A stretch of 64,000 nt of DNA from Novosphingobium olei (lineage in GTDB: Bacteria > Pseudomonadota > Alphaproteobacteria > Sphingomonadales > Sphingomonadaceae), in contig NZ_JABBGM010000015.1 of NCBI RefSeq assembly GCF_012927405.1, positions 1 through 64,000 of the forward strand, written 5' to 3'. The translations under genes and the position numbers were made by a program. Position 1 is the first letter of the stretch, and each line of letters begins with the position of its first letter. The notes beneath the pieces were generated by a model. The model was given only the letters and a program-made list of their open reading frames with translations, was not told the DNA's origin and ran no database searches. This document shows, piece after piece, positions 15,899 to 25,800 of the stretch.

Positions 15899-17290
15899 TC
15901 AGAACATATAACCCAGACCGAGATTGACCCGATCGTTATCGCTGTTTTGGAAGAATTTCTGGTAATCGACCTTGACCACGACCGAACGCAGCGGGTGGAA
16001 CGACAGGCCTGTCGTCAGCACCCGGTCGCGGTTGGCGGGGTCGGACAGCAGGCCCAGCGGCAGCACGGCCTGCGTGTCGAACTTCTCGTAGCGCACGAAC
16101 GGATCGAGCGTCGCCTCGCCGCTCAGCGCGATGCTGTAGGCACCTTGCGCGTACCAACCGTAGAAGGCCGAAGGCGCCAGCGTCAGATCGGTGCCATTGG
16201 CGGTGTTATAGGCGGCCAGCACGCCATCGAGCGCCGCGGCGCGGCTGACCGTGCCACGCGCATAAAGCGCCTGGAAGTCGAAGCCCTTGTGCTGCCAGCG
16301 GCCATGCACGTCCCACAAGGTGATGCGCGACGTGATCCCGGAGAAGTCTGGCAGGGCGTTGTCCGCCTTGAAATCGGCGTTGTTGTGCGTCGCATTGCCG
16401 CTGAACACCGCACCGCCGACGAGCAGGCCGGGCACGCCCTGATATTCCAGCGATCCATAGAACGACAGGCTGGACGCCTTGGCCAGCTGCAATTCCTGAT
16501 GCGATCCGGCCAGCGGCGCGCCCGCATCGTCAAGCTTGGCAATATCGAACCCCGTCGTGATCCCGACGTCGTAGTTCAGGCCGAACGACGTGCTGCCATA
16601 CACGCCTACCCCGCCTTCGCGCCATGTCGACGGGATGATCCGCGTCTCGACCTCGTTGCGCTCGACGCCATAGAACACCGGCGGCTCGTGATTGCGGTTG
16701 AGGAAGCCAAACGGCATCAGAAACAATCCGGCCTTGAGGTTCAACGCCGGGTTGAACGCATAATCGAGATAGGCCTGCTCGATCGCGACCTCGCCTTCAT
16801 CGCCCGCGCTGGCAACCGCGTGCTCGACCTCGATCTCGCTGGTGAAGCTCAACTTGTCGCTGAAACGGTGACCCACGAACAGGACCAGCCGCTTGAGATC
16901 GGCCTGGTTGCGGCTGCTGTCCTTGACGTAGCCGTTGTAGGTGATCTCGCCGTAACCGCCGATGGGGGTGTCCGAGCCTGCGCCAAAACCGCTGCCGGAT
17001 CCGACCCTGCCGGTGTTGGCGGCCAGCGCCTGCGTCGGCGCATCTGCTGGAACCACGCCTGCATCGGCAGGAGCCGCTGCAACCGCGACAGGCGCGGCGA
17101 GCGGCTGGGCCGCCTGCAACCGCGCTTCGATCTGTGCGAGACGCGCGGCCTGCGCGACCAGCAGGTCATTCTGTGCCGCCACTTGCGCCTTCAGCTGCGC
17201 GACCTGCGCTTCAAGCGAGGCGTCCGCGGCAATCGCAGGCGTGCCAGTCGCCAGGCATGTCGCCGCGAGCAATGCTGCAATCTTCTTCAT
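15899..17290 (-). CDS. Outer-membrane porin, phosphate-selective OprO/OprP-like
   Basis: A 463-residue outer-membrane barrel. The ATG at 17,290 has GGAGG upstream and opens MKKIAALLAATCLATGTPAI, a signal peptide. A coiled-coil stretch follows (ASLEAQVAQLKAQVAAQNDL...RLAQIEARL), typical of porins that anchor to peptidoglycan or trimerise, then an Ala/Pro linker and barrel strands (KAGLFLMPFGFLNRNHEPP, GVERNEVETRIIPSTWREGG). It ends NLGLGYMF with terminal phenylalanine. It is the first gene of the flavin operon; a Fur-box-like sequence precedes it. The true substrate cannot be read from sequence. Confidence 0.82.
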   Translation of the reverse strand: MKKIAALLAATCLATGTPAIAADASLEAQVAQLKAQVAAQNDLLVAQAARLAQIEARLQAAQPLAAPVAVAAAPADAGVVPADAPTQALAANTGRVGSGSGFGAGSDTPIGGYGEITYNGYVKDSSRNQADLKRLVLFVGHRFSDKLSFTSEIEVEHAVASAGDEGEVAIEQAYLDYAFNPALNLKAGLFLMPFGFLNRNHEPPVFYGVERNEVETRIIPSTWREGGVGVYGSTSFGLNYDVGITTGFDIAKLDDAGAPLAGSHQELQLAKASSLSFYGSLEYQGVPGLLVGGAVFSGNATHNNADFKADNALPDFSGITSRITLWDVHGRWQHKGFDFQALYARGTVSRAAALDGVLAAYNTANGTDLTLAPSAFYGWYAQGAYSIALSGEATLDPFVRYEKFDTQAVLPLGLLSDPANRDRVLTTGLSFHPLRSVVVKVDYQKFFQNSDNDRVNLGLGYMF

Positions 17291-17326
17291 TCCGTCCCCC
17301 TCCGAGTCGCGCCCTCCTAACGCGAC

Positions 17327-17343
17327 TGATAATCGTTCGCAAT
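17327..17343 (-). promoter_or_regulatory. Candidate Fur box upstream of the porin operon
   Basis: On the minus strand the sequence ATTGCGAACGATTATCA lies about 37 bases upstream of the porin ATG. It matches most positions of the Fur-type dyad TTGAGAATGATTCTCAA used by many proteobacteria. Operator placement so close to the start would allow repression. The match is imperfect and the call is by eye. Confidence 0.4.
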
Positions 17344-17886
17344 ATCGCATTGCTCAATGGTATCGAAATGTGTCTCCTTCCACCAACCCCGGATCATGCC
17401 ATTCAACCCTGCGACCTAACTTGCACAGGCTCATCCGAGACTTCCGGAACGCAGAAATCTGCGACTTCGATTGCGATTTTACGATCAGGCCGCGAGCCGT
17501 TGGCCGTGCCAGAGTGAGCAGCCCCTTAGATTTCTGGACGCCTTCCCCCACAATCCGCTCAACATCATTCATCCTTGGCAATGCGACACCGCGGCATCCC
17601 AGGCTGCCAGCAAGGCGAAACGGTCTGGCGCGCCCAATCAGCCGCCACGGAATGAAGGGGATTCCACGGAGTGGCAAAAACCTAGAAAGATAAGCCTTTT
17701 TTCATCACGCGCGACTGGGCCAAAAGTTTTACCAAATGCGGATGACGCACTCCAGGGGCGCGTATGACGTCGGCCAACGGTGACAGCGCAGGGGCATCGA
17801 AAACGGGGACGCAGGCCGACAATGTGGGCTTGCATCGCTTATCATTTCAACTAGACACCCCCTGTCTGCGGAGAATTTCCGCAGGC
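17344..17886. other. Long intergenic region, no recognised gene
   Basis: This 540-bp stretch separates the minus-strand porin operon from the plus-strand cobalamin region. Several short frames cross it, but none has a recognisable motif or a good ribosome site. It should contain the porin promoter and the promoter for the first riboswitch; I could not assign either confidently. Confidence 0.5.
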
Positions 17887-18178
17887 ACAAATGATCGCGC
17901 CGGTGCCCGAAAGGGCTTAAACGGGAACGCGGTGAGGATCGGCTTCGCGCCGGTCCGAAGCCGAGGCTGTCCCTGCAACTGTAAGCGGCGAGCGCGATGC
18001 AACCGCTTCCCCTGGAATCACGGGGAAGTAGCCACTGGGCCGGACGCAGAACCATGCGAGGCCTGGGAAGGCATGCATCAAGCGATGACCCGCGAGCCAG
18101 GAGACCTGCCTGCGTCTGGTCGCTCTTGCCCTGGCCCAGGGGATGGCCAAGGCACGGTGAACTCCGTCTGAGCGACGC
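17887..18178 (+). promoter_or_regulatory. Cobalamin (B12) riboswitch 1 with expression platform
   Basis: The aptamer shows the standard order: GGTGCCCGAAAGGGCTTAAA, GGGAACGCGGTG, GGCTGTCCCTGCAACTGTAA (17,967 onward), GCCACTGG, GGGAAGGC, then GCGAGCCAGGAGACCTGCC ending near 18,117. After it comes a 60-base segment from GTCGCTC (18,119) to GAGCGAC (18,177) with an inner ACGG...CCGT hairpin and no T-run. The same segment follows riboswitch 2. High adenosylcobalamin should shut down the TonB-dependent receptor and Ni/Co permease behind it, by translational or Rho-dependent control rather than an intrinsic terminator (inference). Confidence 0.95.
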
Positions 18179-18263
18179 TCAACCGCCGGCACTCGTCGGG
18201 CGACGGCAACGTCGCGCGCGCGGGCGTCCGGTTCAGTCGCAAGATGCCGGAGCACTTCGTATC

Positions 18264-20276
18264 GTGATCGAGCCTATTCTTCCCGCCAGCGCGCTGGCGC
18301 TGTCCCTTTGCACCACGCCATGCCTTGCCAACGCAGCCGAAGACGACGCGGCAGCCACCGGCATCGTCGTGTTCGGACGCGGCGAAACCATGATCGGCAC
18401 CGCCCATGCCGCCAGCGAAGGCAGCGTCGGCGGGGCCGACCTGCTCGTGCGCCCGCTGCTGCGCGTGGCCGAACTGTTGGAGGCAGTGCCCGGCATGGTC
18501 GCCGCGCAGCATTCCGGCAGCGGCAAGGCCAACCAGTACTTCCTGCGCGGCTTCAACCTCGACCACGGATCGGACTTCACCACCTATATCGACGGCGTGC
18601 AGATGAACTTTCGCACGCACGGGCATGGGCAAGGCTATCTCGATCTCAACGGCCTGATTCCCGAAGTCGTCGCGCGCGAGGACTTCGGCAAAGGCCCCTA
18701 TCGCGCCGATGGCGGTGATCTCGCGCTGGCCGGAGCCGCATACATGGCCACCGTTGACGGCTACGACAGGCCTTGGGCCTCGTTTGAAAGCGGATCGTAT
18801 GGCTGGCGCAGGCTGGCGGCGGGCGGAACCATGCACCATCTGGGCGCAGGCGACCTGACGCTGGTGGGACAGGCCAAGATCTATGACGGACCGTGGCAGG
18901 AGCCCGAGCGGCTGCGCCACTATGCCGGCTTCGCCAAGTATCGAGCGCCGGCAGGCAAGGGAACGCTAGAAGCATCGCTGCACGCCTATCGCGCCACCTG
19001 GCGGCCGACCGAGCAGATCCCCGAGCGCATCATCGGCACGCCGCTCTGCCCCGACGCCTTCTGCTCGCCCGATCCATCCGCGCGGGGCGAAACCACGCGC
19101 CTGATCGGCAACATCGCGGTGCAGCAGCCGACCTGGCACGCCAACGCCTATGCCCAGTTCTACGACTGGTCGATGTTCTCCAACCCGACTTATGCCGATC
19201 CCGACGGGACCAGCGCGCAGATCGCGCAATTCGACCGGCGCTGGGTCATGGGGCTTACCGCACAGAAGAACTGGTCGATCGGCCCCGCGCTGACGCTGTC
19301 GACCGGCATCGAGAGCCGGTACGATGCGATCGGCAACGTCGGCGTGAACCGGACGGTCGACCGGCGCTTCCTGGCATCGCTGGGCCACTACCGGGTCAAG
19401 GAACTGTCGACCGCGCTCTATGGCGAAGCGACCTGGGCACCGCTCGCCGGACTGCGTCTGACGGGCGGCCTGCGTGGCGACTACTACCGCTATTCCATCA
19501 AGGCGCGCGATGCCGCCGCGGCGGCGCTGGGCCAGGGGGATGGATCGGCATTCCTGGTCTCGCCCAAGGCGTCCGTGTCCTGGGTCGTGACACCGCATCT
19601 GGAAGTCTATGGCAACTGGGGGCGTGGCTTTCACTCCAACGACGTGCGCGGCACCGTCAACGCGACAACGCCGGTTCCGGCGCTGGTACGCGGATCGGGT
19701 CGCGAACTGGGCGCGCGGGCGCAGTTTTCCGGCGTAACGCTGACACTGACCCGTTGGTGGCTGGGCGTGGACAGCGAACTCCGCTTCGTCGGCGATTCCA
19801 ACGCTGTGGAACCGTCGGGGGCCAGCCGCCGCAAAGGGTATGAGGCCACGGCCTTCTGGCGGGCGCTTCCATGGCTTGCGCTGGATGGCAACTACACCAT
19901 CAGCCATGCGCGCTACGACAACGGCGACCACATCCCCAATGCCTTTGAAAGCGCCGCGTCGGCGGGCGTGGCCGTGATCCTTGACCCCTGGAAGGCCAGC
20001 GTACGGGTCCGCCACCTCGGGCCTTCGCCGCTGATCGAGGACAACAGCATCCGCGATCGCGGCAGCACGGTGGTCAATGCCCGCGCCGCATGGACCGGCA
20101 AACGCATCGAGCTTTACGGCGAAGTGCTCAACGTGCTGGCCAGCAAGGACAAGGACATCGCCTACTACTACGAATCCTATATCCCGGCCTTTGATGCCGA
20201 TGGCCCTGCGGCCGGTCGATTGAGCCGCGTGGTGGAACCGCGAACGCTGCGCTTTGGCGCAAAGGTCAACTTCTGA
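18264..20276 (+). CDS. TonB-dependent outer-membrane receptor under B12 control (BtuB-like)
   Basis: A 670-residue outer-membrane receptor. From the GTG at 18,264 a signal peptide (ILPASALALSLCTTPCLANA-AED) precedes a plug domain with RVAELLEAVPGMVAAQHSGSG, NQYFLRGFNLDHGSDFTTYI and GQGYLDLNGLIPEVV, then barrel strands, ending RTLRFGAKVNF. The GTG start is tentative (GGAG 11 bases upstream). It follows cobalamin riboswitch 1 and overlaps the next gene, a Ni/Co permease, by one base. Uptake of cobalamin, cobinamide or chelated cobalt is the likely job; the sequence is not specific enough to choose. Confidence 0.88.
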   Translation: MIEPILPASALALSLCTTPCLANAAEDDAAATGIVVFGRGETMIGTAHAASEGSVGGADLLVRPLLRVAELLEAVPGMVAAQHSGSGKANQYFLRGFNLDHGSDFTTYIDGVQMNFRTHGHGQGYLDLNGLIPEVVAREDFGKGPYRADGGDLALAGAAYMATVDGYDRPWASFESGSYGWRRLAAGGTMHHLGAGDLTLVGQAKIYDGPWQEPERLRHYAGFAKYRAPAGKGTLEASLHAYRATWRPTEQIPERIIGTPLCPDAFCSPDPSARGETTRLIGNIAVQQPTWHANAYAQFYDWSMFSNPTYADPDGTSAQIAQFDRRWVMGLTAQKNWSIGPALTLSTGIESRYDAIGNVGVNRTVDRRFLASLGHYRVKELSTALYGEATWAPLAGLRLTGGLRGDYYRYSIKARDAAAAALGQGDGSAFLVSPKASVSWVVTPHLEVYGNWGRGFHSNDVRGTVNATTPVPALVRGSGRELGARAQFSGVTLTLTRWWLGVDSELRFVGDSNAVEPSGASRRKGYEATAFWRALPWLALDGNYTISHARYDNGDHIPNAFESAASAGVAVILDPWKASVRVRHLGPSPLIEDNSIRDRGSTVVNARAAWTGKRIELYGEVLNVLASKDKDIAYYYESYIPAFDADGPAAGRLSRVVEPRTLRFGAKVNF

Positions 20277-21340
20277 TGGCCGCGCTTCTCAAGCCGCGCG
20301 ACCGCGCTCCGGCTTCCACCCCTTCCCTTCGCCGCAGGATCGGCTGGCTGTTTGCCGGGCTGGTCGGCGCCAATCTGCTGGCGTGGATGTGGGCGTTCAG
20401 CCTGTTTCATGCACAGCCGCTGATGCTCGGCACGGCGCTGCTGGCCTGGGGGCTGGGCCTGCGCCATGCGGTCGACGCCGACCACATCGCGGCGATCGAC
20501 AACGTCACCCGCAAGCTGATGCAGCAGGGCCAGCGCCCGATCTCGGTCGGGTTCTGGTTCGCCATCGGGCACTCCGCGATCATCGCCGTGGCATCGACCA
20601 CCATTGCGCTGACCACCACCGCATTGGCGCAGTTCAGCGCCTTCAAGGACATCGGCGCGCTGATCGCGACATCGGCCTCCGCCCTGTTCCTATTCACCAT
20701 CGCGGCGATGAACCTCGTGATCCTGCGCTCGGTCTGGCGGACGTTCCGGCACGTCCGCGCCGGGGGAACCTACGTCGAGGAGGATCTGGACATCCTGACC
20801 GGATCGCGCGGCGTGCTGTCGCGCGTGTTCGGACGCCTGTTCCGGCTGGTGGCAAAGCCATGGCACATGGCCCCGCTGGGGTTCCTGTTCGGGCTGGGGT
20901 TCGATACCGCGACCGAAGTCGCCATCCTTGGCATGTCGGCCAGCCAGGCGGCCAACGGCCTTTCCATTGCGACCATTCTGGTGCTGCCCGCGCTGTTCGC
21001 CGCCGGCATGGCGCTGATCGACACGGTCGACGGCGTGGTCATGCTCGGAGCTTATGAGTGGGCGTTCGTGAAACCGATCCGCAAGCTGTACTACAACATC
21101 ACCATCACGCTGATTTCCGCAGCGGTCGCGATCGTGATCGGCGGCATCGAAACAATCGCGCTGATCGGCAGCAGGTTTGCGCTGACCGGTTGGCCATGGA
21201 GCTTCGCCGCCGATCTGGGCACGCATTTCAACAGCCTTGGCTTTGCCATCATCGCCCTGTTCGTGGCCTGCTGGGTGGCCAGCTTCGCCATCTATCGCTG
21301 GAAGCGGCTGGACGAAATAGAGGTTTCGACGACGCCTTAG
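20276..21340 (+). CDS. NiCoT-family nickel/cobalt permease
   Basis: A 354-residue inner-membrane permease of the HoxN/NixA/NhlF family, which imports Ni2+ or Co2+. The signature helix RHAVDADHIAAIDNVTRKL is intact, with further family marks GFWFAIGHSAIIAVAS and LGFLFGLGFDTATEVAILG. About eight hydrophobic segments are visible. Its ATG overlaps the receptor stop (TGATG), so both genes lie in one transcript below riboswitch 1. Together with the cob cluster this points to cobalt supply for corrin synthesis; riboswitch control of cobalt uptake genes is well known. Confidence 0.93.
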   Translation: MAALLKPRDRAPASTPSLRRRIGWLFAGLVGANLLAWMWAFSLFHAQPLMLGTALLAWGLGLRHAVDADHIAAIDNVTRKLMQQGQRPISVGFWFAIGHSAIIAVASTTIALTTTALAQFSAFKDIGALIATSASALFLFTIAAMNLVILRSVWRTFRHVRAGGTYVEEDLDILTGSRGVLSRVFGRLFRLVAKPWHMAPLGFLFGLGFDTATEVAILGMSASQAANGLSIATILVLPALFAAGMALIDTVDGVVMLGAYEWAFVKPIRKLYYNITITLISAAVAIVIGGIETIALIGSRFALTGWPWSFAADLGTHFNSLGFAIIALFVACWVASFAIYRWKRLDEIEVSTTP

Positions 21341-21414
21341 CTTGCGAGGTGATTGCATCGGCCGCGATCCCCCGCTAGATCGCCCCGTGAAGGCATGGCC
21401 TTGGCCTGACCTTC

Positions 21415-21686
21415 ACATGATCGCGCCGGTGCCCGGAAACGGGCTTAATCGGGAATGCGGTGCGGGAAGCGAACCTTCCCAAATCCGCGGCTGTCCCTGC
21501 AACTGTAAGCGGATAGCGCGATGCACTGGCCTCCTTCGAGGGGCAGCCACTGGACGGCGCAGGCGCCGGTCTGGGAAGGTGTGCATCAAGCTGTGACCCG
21601 CGAGCCAGGAGACCTGCCGGCGCTCTGGTCGCTCTTGCCTTGGTCCAGGGGATGGTCACGGCACGGTAACTCTCCGTCTGAGCGAC
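21415..21686 (+). promoter_or_regulatory. Cobalamin (B12) riboswitch 2 with expression platform
   Basis: A second aptamer with GGTGCCCGGAAACGGGCTTA, GGGAATGCGGTGCGGGAAGC, GGCTGTCCCTGCAACTGTAA, GCCACTGG, GGGAAGGTGTGCATCAAGC and GCGAGCCAGGAGACCTGCC (to about 21,620). The following segment from GTCGCTC to GAGCGAC (to 21,686) is nearly identical to that of riboswitch 1, including CAGGGGATGG, GGCACGGT and CTCCGTCTGAGCGAC. It precedes cobW and so probably governs the whole 20-kb cob operon by product feedback. Confidence 0.95.
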
Positions 21687-21819
21687 GAAGCTGTGTGGCT
21701 GGGGCTGCACGGGTTGCGTGGTCACGGGCGCATCGTCGCGCCCGCCCGTCGTCGCGCATCCACCGGACCTGTCCGGCAAGCCCCGCCCTGTCTCGCTCTG
21801 GCGCGCGGGAGAGTTGTAC

Positions 21820-22857
21820 GTGTCCGATCTTTCGAAGGTGCCCGTCACCATCGTCACCGGCTTTCTCGGCGCTGGGAAGACCACGCTCATCAGCCACCTG
21901 ATCCGCAATGCCGGGGGGCGCAGGCTGGCCGTGGTGGTCAACGAATTCGGCACGCTGGGCGTGGACGGCGACATCCTCCAGTCGTGCGCCATTCCCGATT
22001 GCCCGGCCGAAAACATCGTCGAACTGGCCAACGGCTGCATCTGCTGCACCGTGGCGGACGATTTCATCCCCACCGTGGAAAAGCTGCTCGCGCTCGATCC
22101 GCGTCCCGATCACATCCTGATCGAAACATCGGGGCTGGCCTTGCCCAAGCCGCTGCTCAAGGCCTTCGACTGGCCTGCGATCCGCAGCCGGATCACGGTC
22201 GACGGCGTGCTGGCGCTGGCCGATGCGGAAGCCGTGGCCGAGGGGCGGTTCGCGCCTGATGTGGCGGCGCTGGACGCGCAGCGCGCGGCCGATCCGGGCA
22301 TCGATCACGAAACCCCGCTGTCCGAAGTGTTCGAGGACCAGCTCGCCTGCGCCGACATGGTCCTGCTGACCAAGGTGGACCTGGCGGGGCCGGAGGGCGT
22401 CGCTGCCGCGCGCGCGGTGATCGCGGCAGAGGCCCCCCGCCCCGTGCCGGTGATCGAACTGGTCGACGGTGTGGTCGATCCGCGCGTGATCCTCGGCCTT
22501 GATGCCGCCGCCGAAGATGACATCGACGCGCGGCCCTCGCACCACGACGGCGAGGACGATCACGAGCACGACGATTTCGACAGCACGGTGGTCACGCTGG
22601 GCGAGATTTCCGATCCGGCCGACCTCGTCGCCCGGATCGAAACACTGGCGCGCGATCACCGCATCCTGCGCGTGAAGGGCCATGCCGCCGTGACGGGCAA
22701 GCCGATGCGACTGCTGGTGCAGGCGGTTGGGTCGCGCGTGCGGCATCAGTACGATCGCCCCTGGCGCGCGGATGAAACCCGTCGCACCACGCTGGTCGCG
22801 ATCGCCGAGCGCGACCATGTGGACGTGGCCGCCATCGAGGCCGTTCTCATCCGCTGA
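21820..22857 (+). CDS. cobW: CobW, G3E-family GTPase metallochaperone
   Basis: A 345-residue GTPase of the G3E group thought to deliver Co2+ to the cobaltochelatase. The P-loop is TGFLGAGKTTLISHL, the CxCC metal site is ELANGCICCTVADD, and the guanine site is LLTKVDL. A His/Asp-rich loop (RPSHHDGEDDHEHDDFD) is a further metal-binding feature. The GTG at 21,820 has GGAGAG 5 bases upstream; the longer frame runs back into the riboswitch region. It is the first gene behind riboswitch 2 and sits 10 bases before cobN. Confidence 0.95.
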   Translation: MSDLSKVPVTIVTGFLGAGKTTLISHLIRNAGGRRLAVVVNEFGTLGVDGDILQSCAIPDCPAENIVELANGCICCTVADDFIPTVEKLLALDPRPDHILIETSGLALPKPLLKAFDWPAIRSRITVDGVLALADAEAVAEGRFAPDVAALDAQRAADPGIDHETPLSEVFEDQLACADMVLLTKVDLAGPEGVAAARAVIAAEAPRPVPVIELVDGVVDPRVILGLDAAAEDDIDARPSHHDGEDDHEHDDFDSTVVTLGEISDPADLVARIETLARDHRILRVKGHAAVTGKPMRLLVQAVGSRVRHQYDRPWRADETRRTTLVAIAERDHVDVAAIEAVLIR

Positions 22858-22867
22858 GCTCCGCGCT

Positions 22868-25800
22868 ATGCACGTCATCTTCCGCGAAACGCACGGGATG
22901 GAGGAAACCTCCATCCCGCAGGATCTGGGGCAGGAGCCTGCGGACCTGGTGGTGCTGTCGTTCTCCGACAGCGACCTTGGCGCGTTCGCGGGCGGCTGGC
23001 ATCGGGCGCGGTTGGCGGACCCGGCATTCCCGACGCTGCGCCTCGCCAACCTGGGCGCGCTGACGCACCCCTTGTCGGTCGACACGTACGTCGAGCGCAC
23101 GCTGAGCGGCACCAAGGGCATCCTGATCAGGCTGATCGGCGGCACCCCATACTGGAGCTACGGCCTGCAGCAGGTCGAAGCACTGGCGCGCTCGCGCGGG
23201 ATCGCGCTGGCGGTGCTGCCGGGCGACGGACGACCCGATCGACGGCTGGATGCGGCATCGACGGTTCCCGTCGCAACCCTGCGCGAACTGGACCGGTTGT
23301 GTGAAACGGGCGGCGCGGAGGCAGCACAGGCCACGCTGTCCTTGCTGGCCGATGCTGCAGGGCTCGCCGTGTCGACGATGGACAGCAGCGCCGCCTTTCC
23401 CGTGGCGGGTGGCTGGCATCCCGATCGGGGCCTGTGCGACCCGCTGGCGACGGCGCTGGATGCCGCGCGCCCGCTGGTGCTGATCGTGTTCTACCGGTCG
23501 TATCTCGCCGCACACGATCTCGATCCGTTCGTGGCGCTGCACAGGGGCTTCGAAAAGGCCGGCCTTTCCACGCTGTCGCTGTTCGTGCCTTCGCTCAAGG
23601 AGCCGCAGGCGCGCGCGCAGGTCGATGGCTGGGTACGCGCGCTGGCCCCCGCCGCGATCGTCAACGCCACCGCCTTTTCGGCGCGCGATGAACAGGGCCA
23701 TAGCCCACTCGATGCGGCGGGCACCCCGGTTTTCCAAGTGGCGCTGGCGACCGGATCGCGCGCGGGATGGACCGCCGCGTCTCGCGGACTTTCGCCGGCG
23801 GACCTTGCGATGCACGTGGTGCTGCCGGAAATCGACGGCCGCGTGTTTGCTGGCGTCGCCAGCTTCAAGGAAGCGGCCCTGCACGATCCGGCACTGGGCT
23901 TTGCCCAGAACCGCCACAGCGCCGATGGCGAGCGGATCGCGGGGATCGTAGGGCGCGTAGCGGGATGGATCGCCTTGGCCGGCAAGCCTGCGGCAGAACG
24001 GCGCGCGGCGCTGGTGCTGTCGACCTACCCGGGCAAGCCCCACCTGATGGCGCACGCCGTGGGGCTGGATGCGCTCGCCTCTGCCGAAGCGATCCTGAGC
24101 GACATGGCGGAAGCAGGCTTCATCACCGGCGCGGTGCCCGATCTTGTCGCCGCGCTGGCGAACGAAAGCCTGAACTGGCCGCTCGCCGCCTACCGCGACG
24201 CGCTGGCCATGCTGCCCGAAGCCTTGCGCACCGCACTGCGGGAAAATTGGGGCGAGCCGGAGGACGATCCCGCCGTGGTCGAAGGCGCGTTCCGCTTTTC
24301 CGCCGTGTCTGTCGGCAACGCGCTGGTGGCGCTGCAACCCGAGCGCGGGGCCGTGGCCGACCGCGACGGCACCTATCACGACGTCGGCCTCTGCCCGCGT
24401 CACGGCTATGTCGCGTTCTACCTGTGGCTCCGGGCGCAAGGCATCAACGCGATGGTCCACGTCGGCGCGCATGGCACGCTGGAATGGCTGCCGGGCAAAG
24501 CCGTGGCGCTGTCGGACGGCTGCTGGCCCGAAGCGCTGACGGCAGGACTGCCGGTGATCTACCCCTTCATCGTCAACGATCCGGGCGAAGCTGCGCAAGC
24601 CAAGCGGCGCATCGGCGCTGTCACGCTGGGCCACGCGCCACCACCGCTGACCCCCACCGCGCACGGCGCGGGACTGGCGCGGATCGAGACGCTGCTCGAC
24701 GAGTTCTCCAATGCTGGCGGCCTGGACCCTGCGCGGCGCGACCGGCTGCAAGGCACGATCCGCGACGAAGCACGGGCGCTGGGGCTGGAGGCGGAACTGG
24801 GCCTCGACACGGCCACCTCGCTGGTCGAGGCGATCACCCGCATCGACCGGTTCGTGTGCGACGTGAAGGAAAGCCAGTTCGGCGATGGCCTCCACGTGTT
24901 CGGACGAGGCGAACAGGGCGCGGCGGAGCGGGCGGGCCTTCTGGCCGCGCTGGCGGGGCGCCGCGTCCCCGCCGGGCCTGCCGGCTCGCCCCATCGCGGG
25001 CGAACCGATGTGCTGCCGACGGGTCGCAACCTCTACGCCATCGATCCGCGCGCGGTGCCGTCGCGCTCTGCCCATGCGCAGGGCGTGGTGCTGGCCGAGG
25101 AGCTGGTGCGCCGGCACTTGCAGGACCACGGCGACTATCCACGCGGCCTGGTGGTGGACCTGTGGGGTTCGGCCACGATGCGGACCGCCGGCGAGGAATT
25201 CGCCATGGCGCTGCACCTGCTGGGCGCGAAACCGATGTGGGATCCCGCATCGGAGCGCGTGACCGGGATCGAGATACTTCCCCTCGCCATGCTCGACCGG
25301 CCGCGCATCGACGTGACATTGCGGGTCTCCGGCCTGTTTCGTGACGCCTTCCCCACATTGCCGGTGCTGTTCGGGCAGGCCGTACGCGCGCTGTGCGAGC
25401 GCGACGAGGATCCTGAATGGAACTCGCTCGCTAACACGCAGGCGATGCCCCGCGTCTATGGCCCGCAGCCGGGTCGCTATGGGCTGGGCATGGGCGCGGC
25501 GGCGGAAGTCTATACCGAAGCGGCGCGCCAGGCGGCGGGTGAGGCATGGCTGGCCGCGTCGGACCATGCGCTCGACGCTCTGGACCCACGCCGCGACGGC
25601 GAAGGCCTGCGCCAGCGCGTGGCGCGGGCCGATGCGTTCGTCCACGTGCAGGATCTGGCGGAAACGGACCTGCTTCTGGCAGCGGACTACGCCGCGCACG
25701 AAGCGGGATTTGCCGCCGCGCAGGCCGTGACCGGCGGCGGCGCGGCACTCTATCACCTCGACACCCGCGATCCCGCGCGACCCGTCGCCCGCGCCCTGAC

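Noticed and set aside
15947..17320. 457-residue open frame antisense to the porin gene
   Set aside because: Shadow frame; the porin has a signal peptide, coiled coil, barrel end and ribosome site.
17354..17677. 107-residue minus-strand frame in the porin-riboswitch interval
   Set aside because: No motif, no good start context and no neighbours to support it.
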